Shown here in pieces: positions 8,081 through 16,405 of a stretch of 64,000 nucleotides of DNA; the first letter of the stretch is position 1, and each line of letters begins with the position of its first letter. The notes under the pieces are model-generated. The model saw only the letters and a program-made list of their open reading frames with translations, did no database searches and had not been told where the DNA came from. The DNA lies in contig OY970315.1 in assembly GCA_963716525.1 (NCBI GenBank), positions 868,001 through 932,000 on the forward strand, given 5' to 3'. Source of the stretch: JBBREP01 sp963716525 (GTDB lineage: Bacteria; Actinomycetota; Acidimicrobiia; IMCC26256; PALSA-610). The position numbers were made by a program, and so were the translations under genes.

Positions 8081-9359
8081 TCAGCCCGCGGCGTCCTTCG
8101 CCGGTCCGAGCTCGACATCGACTCGTCCGCCCCCGAGCACACTCGGACCGAGCGTGATGGCGCCGCCGGCTTCGCCGGCGAGACGGCGAGCGATGTCGAG
8201 TCCGAGCCCGCTACCCGGTGCCGCCGTATCGGGCGTTCCGGCGAACCCGGCGCCGGCGTCCTCGACCACGAGATGCCCACCACCGCCGGCTCGCGCCAAG
8301 GTGGTCACTCGAGCCGCGCAGCCCGCCGGCGTGTGCCGCATGACGTTGCCGACCAGCACGTCGACGAGCTCGTGGACGTCGCGGCGCCGCGCGTCGATGA
8401 ACAGCGGTTCGTCGCCGACGAACACGCTGATCGTCCGTCCTTGCCCGCGGGCAAGGACGTCCCAGAACGCCATGCGCTCCCGCACCGCGGCGCCCAACTC
8501 CACCCCGCGCGGCGTGGCGGCACGCCGGTCGGCACGCGTGTCGGCGATGAGGCTCGTCACCGCTCCTTCGAGCTCGTCGGCCGCGGCCGCGATCATCTTC
8601 GATTCCGTCTCGTCGCGCAGTAGCTCGGCATCCAGCCGCAGCGCGGTGAGCGGCGTACGGAGCCGGTGCGACAGATCGGCGGCGTGTTCGCGCTCGGCCT
8701 GCAGCAGATCGCCGATCCGCCCGGCCAGCGTGTCGAGCGCGTCGCTCACCTCCACCACCTCACGGGGACCGCTCACCCGCGCGAGCGCGGAGATCCCCCG
8801 CGGCAAGCCGCCGGGCGAGATCGGTGAGCCCGCGCATCGGCCCCGTGATGGAGCGCGCCATGCGGTCGGCGACGAGCACCGCCACCCCGATGAGGGTGAC
8901 GCCGAGGAGCGCAAGTGCAGCCCATGCCGCCCAGACGCCGTGATACAGCACCGCCGCCGGCACGCTCACCCGCACGACGGCGGTCTGACCCTGCGCTTCG
9001 AGCACCGGCACGAACACGTCGACACCCGCACCGTTGGCGCGGCTGAACGAGCGGCCGCGGCGCGCGAGCGCCAGGCTGTTCGCGGCCGGCGGCCGCGAGC
9101 GAGCGCCGATCACCGTGCCGTCGGAGTAGTACACCGATGTCGCACCGTCGATCGATTCGGCGGCCTGCGACACAACTGCCGTCGCGCCCGAGTGCCCCGA
9201 CCCCGCGATGAGCTGGCCGACGTACTGCGCGTCGGCGTTCGCACGGCTCACGGCGCGGTCCGCCGCGAGCGTGCGGACCAGTACCGCCAGCGGCGCGACG
9301 AACGCGATCACGATCATCGACGTGATGGCGAGAACCATCAGGCGGAACTGGCGCCGCAT
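8081..9359 (-). CDS. Sensor histidine kinase, frameshifted in HAMP
   Basis: About 425 residues restored. Two TM helices (near residues 10-35 and 145-170) bracket a ~110-residue extracytoplasmic sensor. A HAMP domain, a HisKA domain (DLSHRLRTPLTALRLDAELL) and an HATPase with N-box (NVMRHTP) and G-box (GSGLGLDIARRL) follow. The reading frame changes at about 8775-8785 inside the HAMP domain: RLAAGDLRAR must join VSGPREVVEV, so one base is off in a GCGCTCGCGCGGG run. The ATG lies seven bases after the response-regulator stop, forming a co-transcribed pair. The likely target is the adjacent apbE operon. Confidence 0.85.
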
Positions 9360-9366
9360 CGGCGCC

Positions 9367-10047
9367 TCAGGCCGTGGGTGCAACAAGCTTCACGCCCACA
9401 CCGCGCACCGTGTGGAGGTAGCGCGGTGCCGTCGCGGATTCGCCGAGCTTGCCGCGCAGCCAAGACAGGTGCGTGTCGACGGTCTTCTCCGTGCCGCCGA
9501 AGGGCTGGTTCCAGATCTCGGCAAGCAGCTGCTGCTTGGTCACCACGGTGCCGCGCCGCCGGGCGAGATGGAGCAGCAGATCGAACTCCTTGCGGCTCAG
9601 CTCGAGCGGAACGGACGCGAGCGTTGCGGTCCGGGCGGCCGGATCGATCGAGAGCTCACCGACGACCACCGCGCTCGACGCGTCATAGGTGAGCCGGCGG
9701 AGCAATGCCCGCAGGCGTGCGTCGATCTGCTCGGCGGAGAACGGCTTCACCACGTAGTCGTCGGCCCCGAGGTCGAGCAGGCGGACGATCTCCTCCTCGT
9801 CGTCGCGAGCCGTACCGATGATGACGGGCACTGCGCTGACCGCCCGCACCATCTTGAGCAGGTCGCCACCGTCGATGTCGGGTAGGCCGAGGTCGAGGAC
9901 AACGGCGTCAGGACTGGTGTCGACGATCGCCTGCAACGCCGGAAGTCCGAGTGCGGCCTCGCGCACATGATGGCCCCGCGCGCTCAAGGCGTGCACGAGC
10001 GCACTCCGCACGCGTTCGTCGTCTTCGACGATGAGCACACTCGACAT
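9367..10047 (-). CDS. OmpR-family response regulator
   Basis: 226 residues: receiver domain with acidic pocket EDD (8-10), phospho-acceptor Asp52 (VVLDLGLPD) and Lys in YVVKPF, then a winged-helix DNA-binding domain (LSRKEFDLLLHLARR; VDTHLSWLRGKLG; RYLHTVRGVGVKL). It is phosphorylated by the adjacent kinase and binds promoter DNA. The gene precedes the kinase and opens a leftward unit that may run into the apbE operon. It diverges from a rightward exported-protein gene across 112 bp. Confidence 0.9.
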   Translation of the reverse strand: MSSVLIVEDDERVRSALVHALSARGHHVREAALGLPALQAIVDTSPDAVVLDLGLPDIDGGDLLKMVRAVSAVPVIIGTARDDEEEIVRLLDLGADDYVVKPFSAEQIDARLRALLRRLTYDASSAVVVGELSIDPAARTATLASVPLELSRKEFDLLLHLARRRGTVVTKQQLLAEIWNQPFGGTEKTVDTHLSWLRGKLGESATAPRYLHTVRGVGVKLVAPTA

Positions 10048-10159
10048 GCCGAACAGCGTAGAAGCGCTGTACCGCTCCTGACCGACGGGCCGGACACAAG
10101 CTTCACGATTCCTTGAGGCGCCCTTGCAGTTGCAACCGGTCTCGATATACGAGAATCAC

Positions 10160-10786
10160 ATGGTGTTTCGACCTTCACGACGTGCCGTGCTGTTGACCAC
10201 CGTGTGGGTCGTGGGCGTGGGCACGAGCGTGGCGATCGCATTCGCCGCTGTCGCAACCGTCGCCCGCGGTGTCGAGCCTTCCAACGCGGCCCGGCTGTCG
10301 ACGCGCGCCATCGACCACGAGCTCGGTGCCCCGCAGGCTTCGTCGCCGTCGCCGTCGCTGCCGGCAACGCAGACGAGCCGGCCGACCACACCGGCGACCG
10401 CCGCCACTGTGGCGCCGGTCACGACCGTGCCGCCCTTGCAACCCACCACGACCGCGCCGCCCGTTCGACCGGTCGCACCGCCAGCGGTCGCCCCCACCCC
10501 GCCGACATCGAACGGACCTTCACCGACGGTGTCCTCCCGCACCACGGCCACCGCGTCGCCCGGCGGCACGGTGTGGGCCCGCTGCAGCGCACCGGACACG
10601 ATCGTGTTCGTCGCCGCGGTCCCGAGCAGCGGTTACCAGCGGGTGCGCGACGTCGAGAACGGCCAGACCGTCGAGCAGTGGTTCGCGAACGGCAGCAAGG
10701 TCTCGAAGATCCACGCCGAGTGTGCTGACGGCGCCGTGCACGCCGAGGTCGACACCGAGCACGAGGGCCGCTCCGGCGGCGACTGA
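10160..10786 (+). CDS. Membrane-anchored Thr/Pro-rich protein, unknown
   Basis: 208 residues from the ATG at 10160. A basic N-terminus (FRPSRRAVLL) and one TM helix (TTVWVVGVGTSVAIAFAAVA) are followed by a Thr/Pro/Val low-complexity spacer of ~100 residues and a small C-terminal domain with two Cys (WARCSAPD, HAECADG). The layout is that of an anchored protein with its terminal domain held outside the cell wall. No family is recognised. Divergent from the response regulator, so it may be part of the same response. Confidence 0.6.
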   Translation: MVFRPSRRAVLLTTVWVVGVGTSVAIAFAAVATVARGVEPSNAARLSTRAIDHELGAPQASSPSPSLPATQTSRPTTPATAATVAPVTTVPPLQPTTTAPPVRPVAPPAVAPTPPTSNGPSPTVSSRTTATASPGGTVWARCSAPDTIVFVAAVPSSGYQRVRDVENGQTVEQWFANGSKVSKIHAECADGAVHAEVDTEHEGRSGGD

Positions 10787-10902
10787 CCGCCCCTAAGGGC
10801 CGATCTCGCCGGCGTGACGGGACGTTGGCCCCTGGCGATCCGCGGCGCGGCGGCGTGCAATGGTCAGAGCGCGTGCATCGGTCCATCTTCGAAGGGAGCG
10901 CC

Positions 10903-13308
10903 GTGCCGGCCCGCCGCCGCAACCTCGACCCAGCACTGTTGGCGGTCGCGCTGTCGCTGCTCGCCCTCGGTGGGGTCCTGCATCTCGCCGGCATCGACGG
11001 TGCCGCGCACGCCGCGTGGGGCGCCGACACGATCCTCGGCATCGGTCCCGCGTGCTGGTGGGTGATCGACGCCGCCCGGCACCGCCGGCTCGGCGTCGAC
11101 ATCCTCGCCCTGCTCGCGCTCGCCGGGACGCTGCTCGTCGGCGAGGTCCTCGCCGGTGCGGTCATCACGGTGATGCTCGCGAGCGGGCGCACGCTCGAAG
11201 CACGGGCTGCGGCCCGGGCGCACCGCGATCTCTCGGCGCTGCTGGCGCGGGCGCCGCGCGTCGTCCACCGCTACGACAACGGTGAGCTGGCTTCACCGTC
11301 GATCGACGACGTGGCGCGCGGCGACCTCCTGCTCGTGCAGCCGGGCGAGGTGATCCCGGTGGACGGCCTCGTTGCGTCGAAGGCCGCGGTGGTCGACGAG
11401 AGCGCGCTCACCGGCGAGGCGCTCCCGGTCACACGCGCAGAAGGTGACGCGATCCGAAGCGGCGTCGTCAATGCCGGAGGCCCGTTCGACCTGCGCGCGA
11501 CCACGAGTGCCTCCGAGAGCACGTACGCGGGCATCGTGCGCCTCGTCTCGCAGGCCGAGGCGGCAAGCGCTCCCGTCGTGCGGCTCGCTGACCGGTACGC
11601 CGCGCTGTTCCTTGGCGTCGCGCTGGCCACTGCCACGCTCGCCTGGCTGGTGTCGGGCGAACTCGTGCGCGCCGTCGCGGTGCTCGTCGTCGCCACGCCG
11701 TGCCCGCTCATCCTCGCCGTACCGGTCGCGATCGTCGCCGGTCTGTCCCGCTCTGCCCGGCGCGGTGTCGTCGTGAAGGGTGGCGCCGCGCTCGAGCAGC
11801 TCGCCACGGGCGAGATCCTCTTGTTCGACAAGACGGGCACGATCACCACAGGTCAGCCTCGCGTTGCCGACGTGCTCGTGGCCGGCGACCTGCCGGCCGG
11901 TGACGTGCTGCGTTATGCCGCAAGCCTCGACCAGGTGTCGCCGCACGTGCTCGCCGGCGCCGTGGTGCGCGCGGCCCGAGCGCGCGGGCTCGCGCTCTCG
12001 CTTCCGGAGTCTGCAGAAGAGGTGCCTGGCCACGGTGTGCGCGGCCGCGTCGACGGGCACGACGTCGCCGTCGGCAAGGCGACGTGGGCCGAGGCCGACC
12101 GCCAGGCATCATGGGCGCGCGACGTACGGCGGCGCGCCAGCCTCGACGGTGCGCTGACCGTGTTCGTGGCAGTCGACAGCATGCCGGTCGGCGCCTTGCT
12201 GCTCGACGACCCCATCCGCGCCGATGCCGCACGCACGATCCGGCAGCTCCGCCGCGACGGTATCCGCCGCATCGTCATGGTCACGGGCGACCGCGAAGAC
12301 AACGCCCAGACCGTGGGTGCGGTGATCGGTGTCGACGACGTGCTCGCCGAGCGCACTCCGACCGACAAGGTGGAAGCCGTGCGGCTCGAGGCGCGCACCG
12401 GCCACACCATCATGGTGGGCGACGGCATCAACGACGCGCCGGCGCTGGCCGCCGCAGGTGTCGGCGTCGCGGTCGGCGCACGGGGCGCGACGGCGTCGTC
12501 GGAGGCCGCCGACGTGGTGCTGACGATCGACCGGCTCGATCGCCTCGGTGAGGCCGTCGTGATCGCGCGCCGCAGCCGCCGCATCGCGCTGCAGAGCGTC
12601 GTCGCCGGTATCGGCCTGTCGCTCGGCGCGATGGGCGTCGCCGCGCTCGGCTACCTGCCGCCGGTGTGGGGTGCCATGTTCCAGGAGCTCATCGACGTCG
12701 CCGTCATCGTGAACGCGCTCCGCGCCTTCCGCGACACCACGTCGGCGAGCCGTCTCACACCTGATGAAGCGGCACTCGCCCGTCGTTTCAGCACACAACA
12801 CACCACGCTCCGGCCGGACCTTGCGCGCATTCGCGACGTCGCCGACCACCTCGACGTCACACGGCCGTCCGAATCTCTCGGGCTCCTGCGCGAGGTACAC
12901 CGCTTCCTCGCCGAGGAGGTCGCGCCGCACGAAGAGGCCGAGGACCGCGACCTGTACCCCGTACTTGCCCGAGTGCTCGGAGGCAACGACCCCACCGCCA
13001 CGATGAGCCGCGCGCACGTCGAGATCGCGCACCTCATCCGCCGCCTCGGCCGCGTGCTCGACGAGCTCGGCCCCGACGGACCCGATGCCGACGACATCGT
13101 CGAGCTGCGCCGCCTGCTGTACGGCTTGCACGCCATCCTGCAACTGCACTTCGCGCAGGAGGACGAGGGCTATCTCTCACTCGCCGACGACGAGCCCCGT
13201 CCGGACCCCGACGAACACGTCGAACACGGGGGGCACGGCAAGCACGGCGGGCACGGCAAGCACGGCGACGCTACGGCGGCGCCGGCGCGTCAGTCGTTCT
13301 CGAGATAG
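10903..13308 (+). CDS. P1B-5-type metal ATPase with C-terminal hemerythrin domain
   Basis: 801 residues. The GTG at 10903 has AAGGGAG upstream. There is no N-terminal metal-binding domain. TM4 carries TPCPL (~265); the phosphorylation loop is DKTGT (Asp ~310); MVGDGINDAPAL is the hinge (~506); QELID lies in a late TM (~594). TPCP plus QExxD is the P1B-5 signature, a group linked to Ni/Fe-type cations. Residues ~630-760 form a hemerythrin-like four-helix domain (EVHRFLAEEV, PHEEAEDRDLYP, LHAILQLHFAQEDEGY) that binds a diiron centre. The tail is His-rich (HGGHGKHGGHGKHGD). It probably exports metal with O2 or iron sensing by the C-terminal domain. Confidence 0.87.
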   Translation: MPARRRNLDPALLAVALSLLALGGVLHLAGIDGAAHAAWGADTILGIGPACWWVIDAARHRRLGVDILALLALAGTLLVGEVLAGAVITVMLASGRTLEARAAARAHRDLSALLARAPRVVHRYDNGELASPSIDDVARGDLLLVQPGEVIPVDGLVASKAAVVDESALTGEALPVTRAEGDAIRSGVVNAGGPFDLRATTSASESTYAGIVRLVSQAEAASAPVVRLADRYAALFLGVALATATLAWLVSGELVRAVAVLVVATPCPLILAVPVAIVAGLSRSARRGVVVKGGAALEQLATGEILLFDKTGTITTGQPRVADVLVAGDLPAGDVLRYAASLDQVSPHVLAGAVVRAARARGLALSLPESAEEVPGHGVRGRVDGHDVAVGKATWAEADRQASWARDVRRRASLDGALTVFVAVDSMPVGALLLDDPIRADAARTIRQLRRDGIRRIVMVTGDREDNAQTVGAVIGVDDVLAERTPTDKVEAVRLEARTGHTIMVGDGINDAPALAAAGVGVAVGARGATASSEAADVVLTIDRLDRLGEAVVIARRSRRIALQSVVAGIGLSLGAMGVAALGYLPPVWGAMFQELIDVAVIVNALRAFRDTTSASRLTPDEAALARRFSTQHTTLRPDLARIRDVADHLDVTRPSESLGLLREVHRFLAEEVAPHEEAEDRDLYPVLARVLGGNDPTATMSRAHVEIAHLIRRLGRVLDELGPDGPDADDIVELRRLLYGLHAILQLHFAQEDEGYLSLADDEPRPDPDEHVEHGGHGKHGGHGKHGDATAAPARQSFSR

Positions 13309-13520
13309 ATGCACGCGGCCGGGCACTCGTCGGCCGCGGCGATCACGGCAGTATCGAGTGACGGCGGCACGGAGAGGACGCCTTCGTGCCCCTCGGGCAG
13401 CAACCGATTCCCGTCGTGCACGAACGCGATATCGCCTTCGACGAGCCTGAACACCTCGGGACAGAGCTCCTCGCACACGCCGTTGCCGACACACGCCTTC
13501 TGGTCGATCCATACTCGCAT
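13290..13520 (-). CDS. Ferredoxin, short 3Fe-4S/4Fe-4S type
   Basis: 76 residues. The cluster motif C-VGNGV-C-EEL-C-P and a distal CPAAC match the small actinobacterial ferredoxins that feed cytochromes P450 and other oxygenases. A fourth Cys at the third motif position makes a 4Fe-4S cluster possible, where His or Gly would give 3Fe-4S. ATG at 13520. It is convergent with the ATPase and overlaps its 3' end by 19 bp. No P450 lies in the window. Confidence 0.82.
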   Translation of the reverse strand: MRVWIDQKACVGNGVCEELCPEVFRLVEGDIAFVHDGNRLLPEGHEGVLSVPPSLDTAVIAAADECPAACIYLEND

Positions 13521-13602
13521 GCACCGACGGTACGGAGACCTCTGCTCAGGGCGCGATAAGCGCGCCACAAATGTTCCCCCCACGCACGGATGCATGACCG
13601 GA

Positions 13603-13618
13603 ATACCCCCAGGGGTAT
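13603..13618. promoter_or_regulatory. CsoR/CstR-type operator 3
   Basis: ATACCCCCAGGGGTAT: ATACCCC/GGGGTAT arms around CA, essentially the palindrome found at 2884-2899. It lies 48 bp upstream of the rhodanese-dioxygenase start, where it would cover the promoter. The shared site predicts control by the CsoR-family protein at 2951-3220. Confidence 0.72.
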
Positions 13619-13665
13619 AGTGGTTGGCATCGCCGCACGGACATCGACGGCCCAGGAGGTTCACC

Positions 13666-14754
13666 GTGTACCGGGACATCAGTGCCGACGAGCTCGCAGC
13701 AAGGCTCGGGAGTGCCGACGAGCCGTACGTGCTCGACGTGCGGGAGCCATCCGAGGTCGCCGAATGGGCGATCCCGGGCGGCGTGAACATCCCGCTCGGC
13801 GATCTTCCCGGGCGCGCCGGTGAGCTGCCGGGCGATCGCGAGATCGTGGTGGTGTGCCGGTCGGGGAACCGCTCGGCGCGTGCGGCCGACCTCCTCGCAG
13901 CGCGGGGGTTGCACATCGCGAACCTGCGCGGCGGGATGGTGGCGTGGGGTGCGGTCTACGACTGGGTGGTCGTCGACGTCGACAACGATGTCCGTGTCGT
14001 GCAGGTCCGCCGGCGCGGGAAGGGTTGCCTGTCGTACGTGGTGGGCGCGGGCGACGAGGCGTTCGTCGTCGATCCCTCGCGCGAGATCGGCGTGTACCAG
14101 GAAGTCGCGTCCGAGCACGGTTGGCGGATCACGCGCGTGTTCGACACGCATCTTCACGCCGACCATCTGTCCGGCACGCGTGAGCTTGCGTCGGCGACCG
14201 GCGCGGTGCTGTCGCTCAACCCGGCCGACACCTTCGATTTCGATTACGAGCCGCTCGAGGACGGTGCGGCCTTCTCACTGGGCGAGGCGTCGGCCTTCTC
14301 GGTCGCCGCGATGCGCACCCCGGGCCACACCCAAGGTTCCACCATCTACTTCGTCGACGAGCGGGTCGTGCTCACTGGCGACACGCTCTTCGTCGACGGT
14401 GTCGGACGGCCCGACCTCGCCGAGCGGGCCGAGGAGTTCGCGCACAACCTGTACCGCTCGCTGCACGAGCGCGTGCTGCACCTTCCCGACGACGCGCTGG
14501 TGATGCCCGGACACTACGGCGACGCGGTCCGCGTCCATCCCGATGAGCCCGTCGGTGCGACGCTCGGTGCGCTGCGCGCGGCGATCGCGCCGCTCGGCTA
14601 CAGCGAGGAGCGCTTCGTCGCGTGGGCCACGGCGCGCGCCACGCCGCGGCCGCCGAACTACGTCGAGATCATCCACGCCAACATGGGCCGTTCCGATCTG
14701 CCAGCCGACGCGCTCGTCGCGTTGGAAACCGGTCCCAACCGGTGCTCGGTGTGA
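13666..14754 (+). CDS. Rhodanese-persulfide dioxygenase fusion
   Basis: 362 residues. The N-terminal ~105 are a rhodanese with the active loop VCRSGNRSA (Cys64). The rest is an ETHE1-like metallo-beta-lactamase domain: THLHADHLSG, TPGHTQGST, GDTLFVDGVGRPD and VMPGHYGD supply the single-iron ligands. Persulfide dioxygenases oxidise glutathione or low-molecular-weight persulfides to sulfite, and rhodanese moves sulfane sulfur to thiol acceptors. In CstB and other known fusions the dioxygenase comes first; here rhodanese is N-terminal. GTG at 13666 has AGGAGG six bases upstream. An operator-like palindrome precedes it, and a TauE/SafE exporter follows after 7 bp. Confidence 0.88.
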   Translation: MYRDISADELAARLGSADEPYVLDVREPSEVAEWAIPGGVNIPLGDLPGRAGELPGDREIVVVCRSGNRSARAADLLAARGLHIANLRGGMVAWGAVYDWVVVDVDNDVRVVQVRRRGKGCLSYVVGAGDEAFVVDPSREIGVYQEVASEHGWRITRVFDTHLHADHLSGTRELASATGAVLSLNPADTFDFDYEPLEDGAAFSLGEASAFSVAAMRTPGHTQGSTIYFVDERVVLTGDTLFVDGVGRPDLAERAEEFAHNLYRSLHERVLHLPDDALVMPGHYGDAVRVHPDEPVGATLGALRAAIAPLGYSEERFVAWATARATPRPPNYVEIIHANMGRSDLPADALVALETGPNRCSV

Positions 14755-14761
14755 CGCGACG

Positions 14762-15517
14762 ATGCACCTGATCGCCATCGCTCTGGCCGGACTCGTCGTC
14801 GGCGGCTTGTTCGGGCTGTTCGGCGTGGGCGGCTCGTCGTTCGCGACTCCCCTCCTGTCGCTGCTCGGCCTCTCGGGCTTCGCGGCCGTGGCGTCGCCGC
14901 TGCCGGCCACGCTGCCCGCCGCGCTCGTCGGCGCGCGCGAGTACAGCCGCTGCGACGCCGTCGACGGCAAGGTCGCCCGCTGGTCGCTCATCGGCGGCGT
15001 GCCGGCCACGATCGTCGGCGCGGTGCTGTCGCGGTTCGTGGGTGGTCCGGCCTTGCTGGTCGCGTCGGGCGTGACGCTCGGGGTCGTCGGCGTGCGGGTC
15101 CTGCGCCCGATCTCGGCCGCGTCGATCGCGGCGGGCGCGGAGCGCCGCGACCGGCCGCTGCTCGTTGCCGGCATCGCCGCGGGTGTCGGCCTGTTCACCG
15201 GGTTGCTCGCCAACGGCGGCGGCTTCCTCCTCGTGCCGGCCTATCTCCTGCTACTCGGCCTTTCGATGCGCCTGGCGTCGGGCACGAGCCTGGTCGTCAT
15301 CGCCGCGCTCACCGTCCCCACGCTGGCCACCCACTGGGCGCTCGGCCACATCGACTGGCCGGCCGCGCTGATGTTCGCGATTGGTTCGGTGCCGGCGTCG
15401 TTCGTGATGAGCCGCCGGGCGCAACGGATCCGCACCGAACATCTCCAACGGGCGTTCGGGGTGCTGCTCGTGGCGTTCTCCCTGTGGTTCGTGCTCTACC
15501 GGCTCGTGATCAAGTGA
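14762..15517 (+). CDS. TauE/SafE family anion exporter
   Basis: 251 residues with about eight TM helices and two related halves, each starting with a Gly-rich turn (GLFGVGGSSFATPLLSLLG and GLLANGGGFLLVPAYLLLLG), the hallmark of the TauE/SafE/DUF81 family. Members move sulfite, sulfoacetate or other sulfur anions. Starting 7 bp after the persulfide dioxygenase, it is likely co-translated and would expel the sulfite that enzyme makes. Confidence 0.85.
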   Translation: MHLIAIALAGLVVGGLFGLFGVGGSSFATPLLSLLGLSGFAAVASPLPATLPAALVGAREYSRCDAVDGKVARWSLIGGVPATIVGAVLSRFVGGPALLVASGVTLGVVGVRVLRPISAASIAAGAERRDRPLLVAGIAAGVGLFTGLLANGGGFLLVPAYLLLLGLSMRLASGTSLVVIAALTVPTLATHWALGHIDWPAALMFAIGSVPASFVMSRRAQRIRTEHLQRAFGVLLVAFSLWFVLYRLVIK

Positions 15518-15584
15518 GCAAAGGGGCAGGGACCGGCAAGAGACTGCAACATGGTCGTCGTGTGTCGACGCGAAGGAGTAGGTG

Positions 15585-16175
15585 ATGGACGCTGCGCAAT
15601 GGGACGAGCGATACGACCAGGACGAGCTGGTGTGGACCGCGGAACCGAACCGCTTCCTCGTCGCCGAGGTCGGCGACCTCACACCCGGCCGTGCGCTCGA
15701 CGTTGCCTGCGGCGAGGGGCGCAACGCCGTCTGGCTCGCCGAGCAGGGTTGGACGGTCACCGGCGTCGACTTCTCGCCGGTGGGGCTGGACAAAGGCCGG
15801 CGGCTCGCGGCGGGACGCCATGTCGACGTGCGCTTCGAGCTGGCCGACGCCACCACCTACGCCCCGCCGCCCGAGTTCGACCTGGTGATCGTCATGTACC
15901 TGCACCTCCCCGCCGGCGATCGCACGCGAGCGTTCACGAACGCGGCGTCCGGCCTGCGCGCCGGCGGCACGCTCCTCGTGGTCGGGCACGACATCACGAA
16001 CCTCCCCGACGGCGTCGGCGGCCCGCAGGATCCGGCGGTGCTCTACGGCCCCGACGACGTGGTCGCGGCGATCGGCGGCCTCGAGATCGTCAAGGCCGAA
16101 AGGGTGATGCGTCCGGTCGCGGACCGCAGCGACCGGCAGGCGATCGACGTGCTCGTCAGAGCCCGGCGCCCGTAG
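15585..16175 (+). CDS. Class I SAM-dependent methyltransferase
   Basis: 196 residues. WDERYDQDELVWTAEPNRFL leads into motif I ALDVACGEGRNAVWLAEQG, then VTGVDFSPVGLDKG and DLVIVMYLHLP. The N-terminus and motif I resemble TehB/thiopurine-type methyltransferases that detoxify chalcogens or thiols. The ATG at 15585 has AAGGAG at proper spacing. It sits 67 bp after the exporter on the same strand. Substrate unknown; a sulfur or selenium compound would fit the context. Confidence 0.8.
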   Translation: MDAAQWDERYDQDELVWTAEPNRFLVAEVGDLTPGRALDVACGEGRNAVWLAEQGWTVTGVDFSPVGLDKGRRLAAGRHVDVRFELADATTYAPPPEFDLVIVMYLHLPAGDRTRAFTNAASGLRAGGTLLVVGHDITNLPDGVGGPQDPAVLYGPDDVVAAIGGLEIVKAERVMRPVADRSDRQAIDVLVRARRP

Positions 16176-16405
16176 CACCCACCACGTCGGCCGCGTTCGG
16201 TCTCGGCGTGACTTTGGTTCGCGCCGCGGTCACGGGGTAACACGGTGCGGTGCGTCCCTTGGAGGGAAGGGAGGGCGCATGTTGCACCGCCGTTGAGTCG
16301 CCAGCTCGTTCGCCCGGTCGGGCGAATGCCGTCGCGCCTCCGGCGATGCCCCTGTGCACGCGTAGGAGCAGCGGTTCGTACAAGCACGGGGAAGGAGAGC
16401 TCCAA
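16176..16405 (+). ncRNA. Structured 5' leader upstream of dehydrogenase operon (candidate)
   Basis: 230 bp without a coding pattern. A perfect 8-bp stem with a 2-nt loop (TTCGCCCG-GT-CGGGCGAA, 16309-16326) and a longer-range stem CGGTGC (16248-16253)/GCACCG (16284-16289) enclose purine-rich GGAGGGAAGGGAGGG. No known riboswitch consensus was matched. It ends in AAGGAGA and the ATG at 16406. It may be a regulatory leader, or simply a terminator plus promoter. Confidence 0.3.

Noticed and set aside
16176..16405. Known riboswitch (SAM, cobalamin, TPP, fluoride or guanidine) upstream of the flavoenzyme
   Set aside because: None of the conserved core sequences I know for these classes is present, so only an unassigned structured leader is reported.
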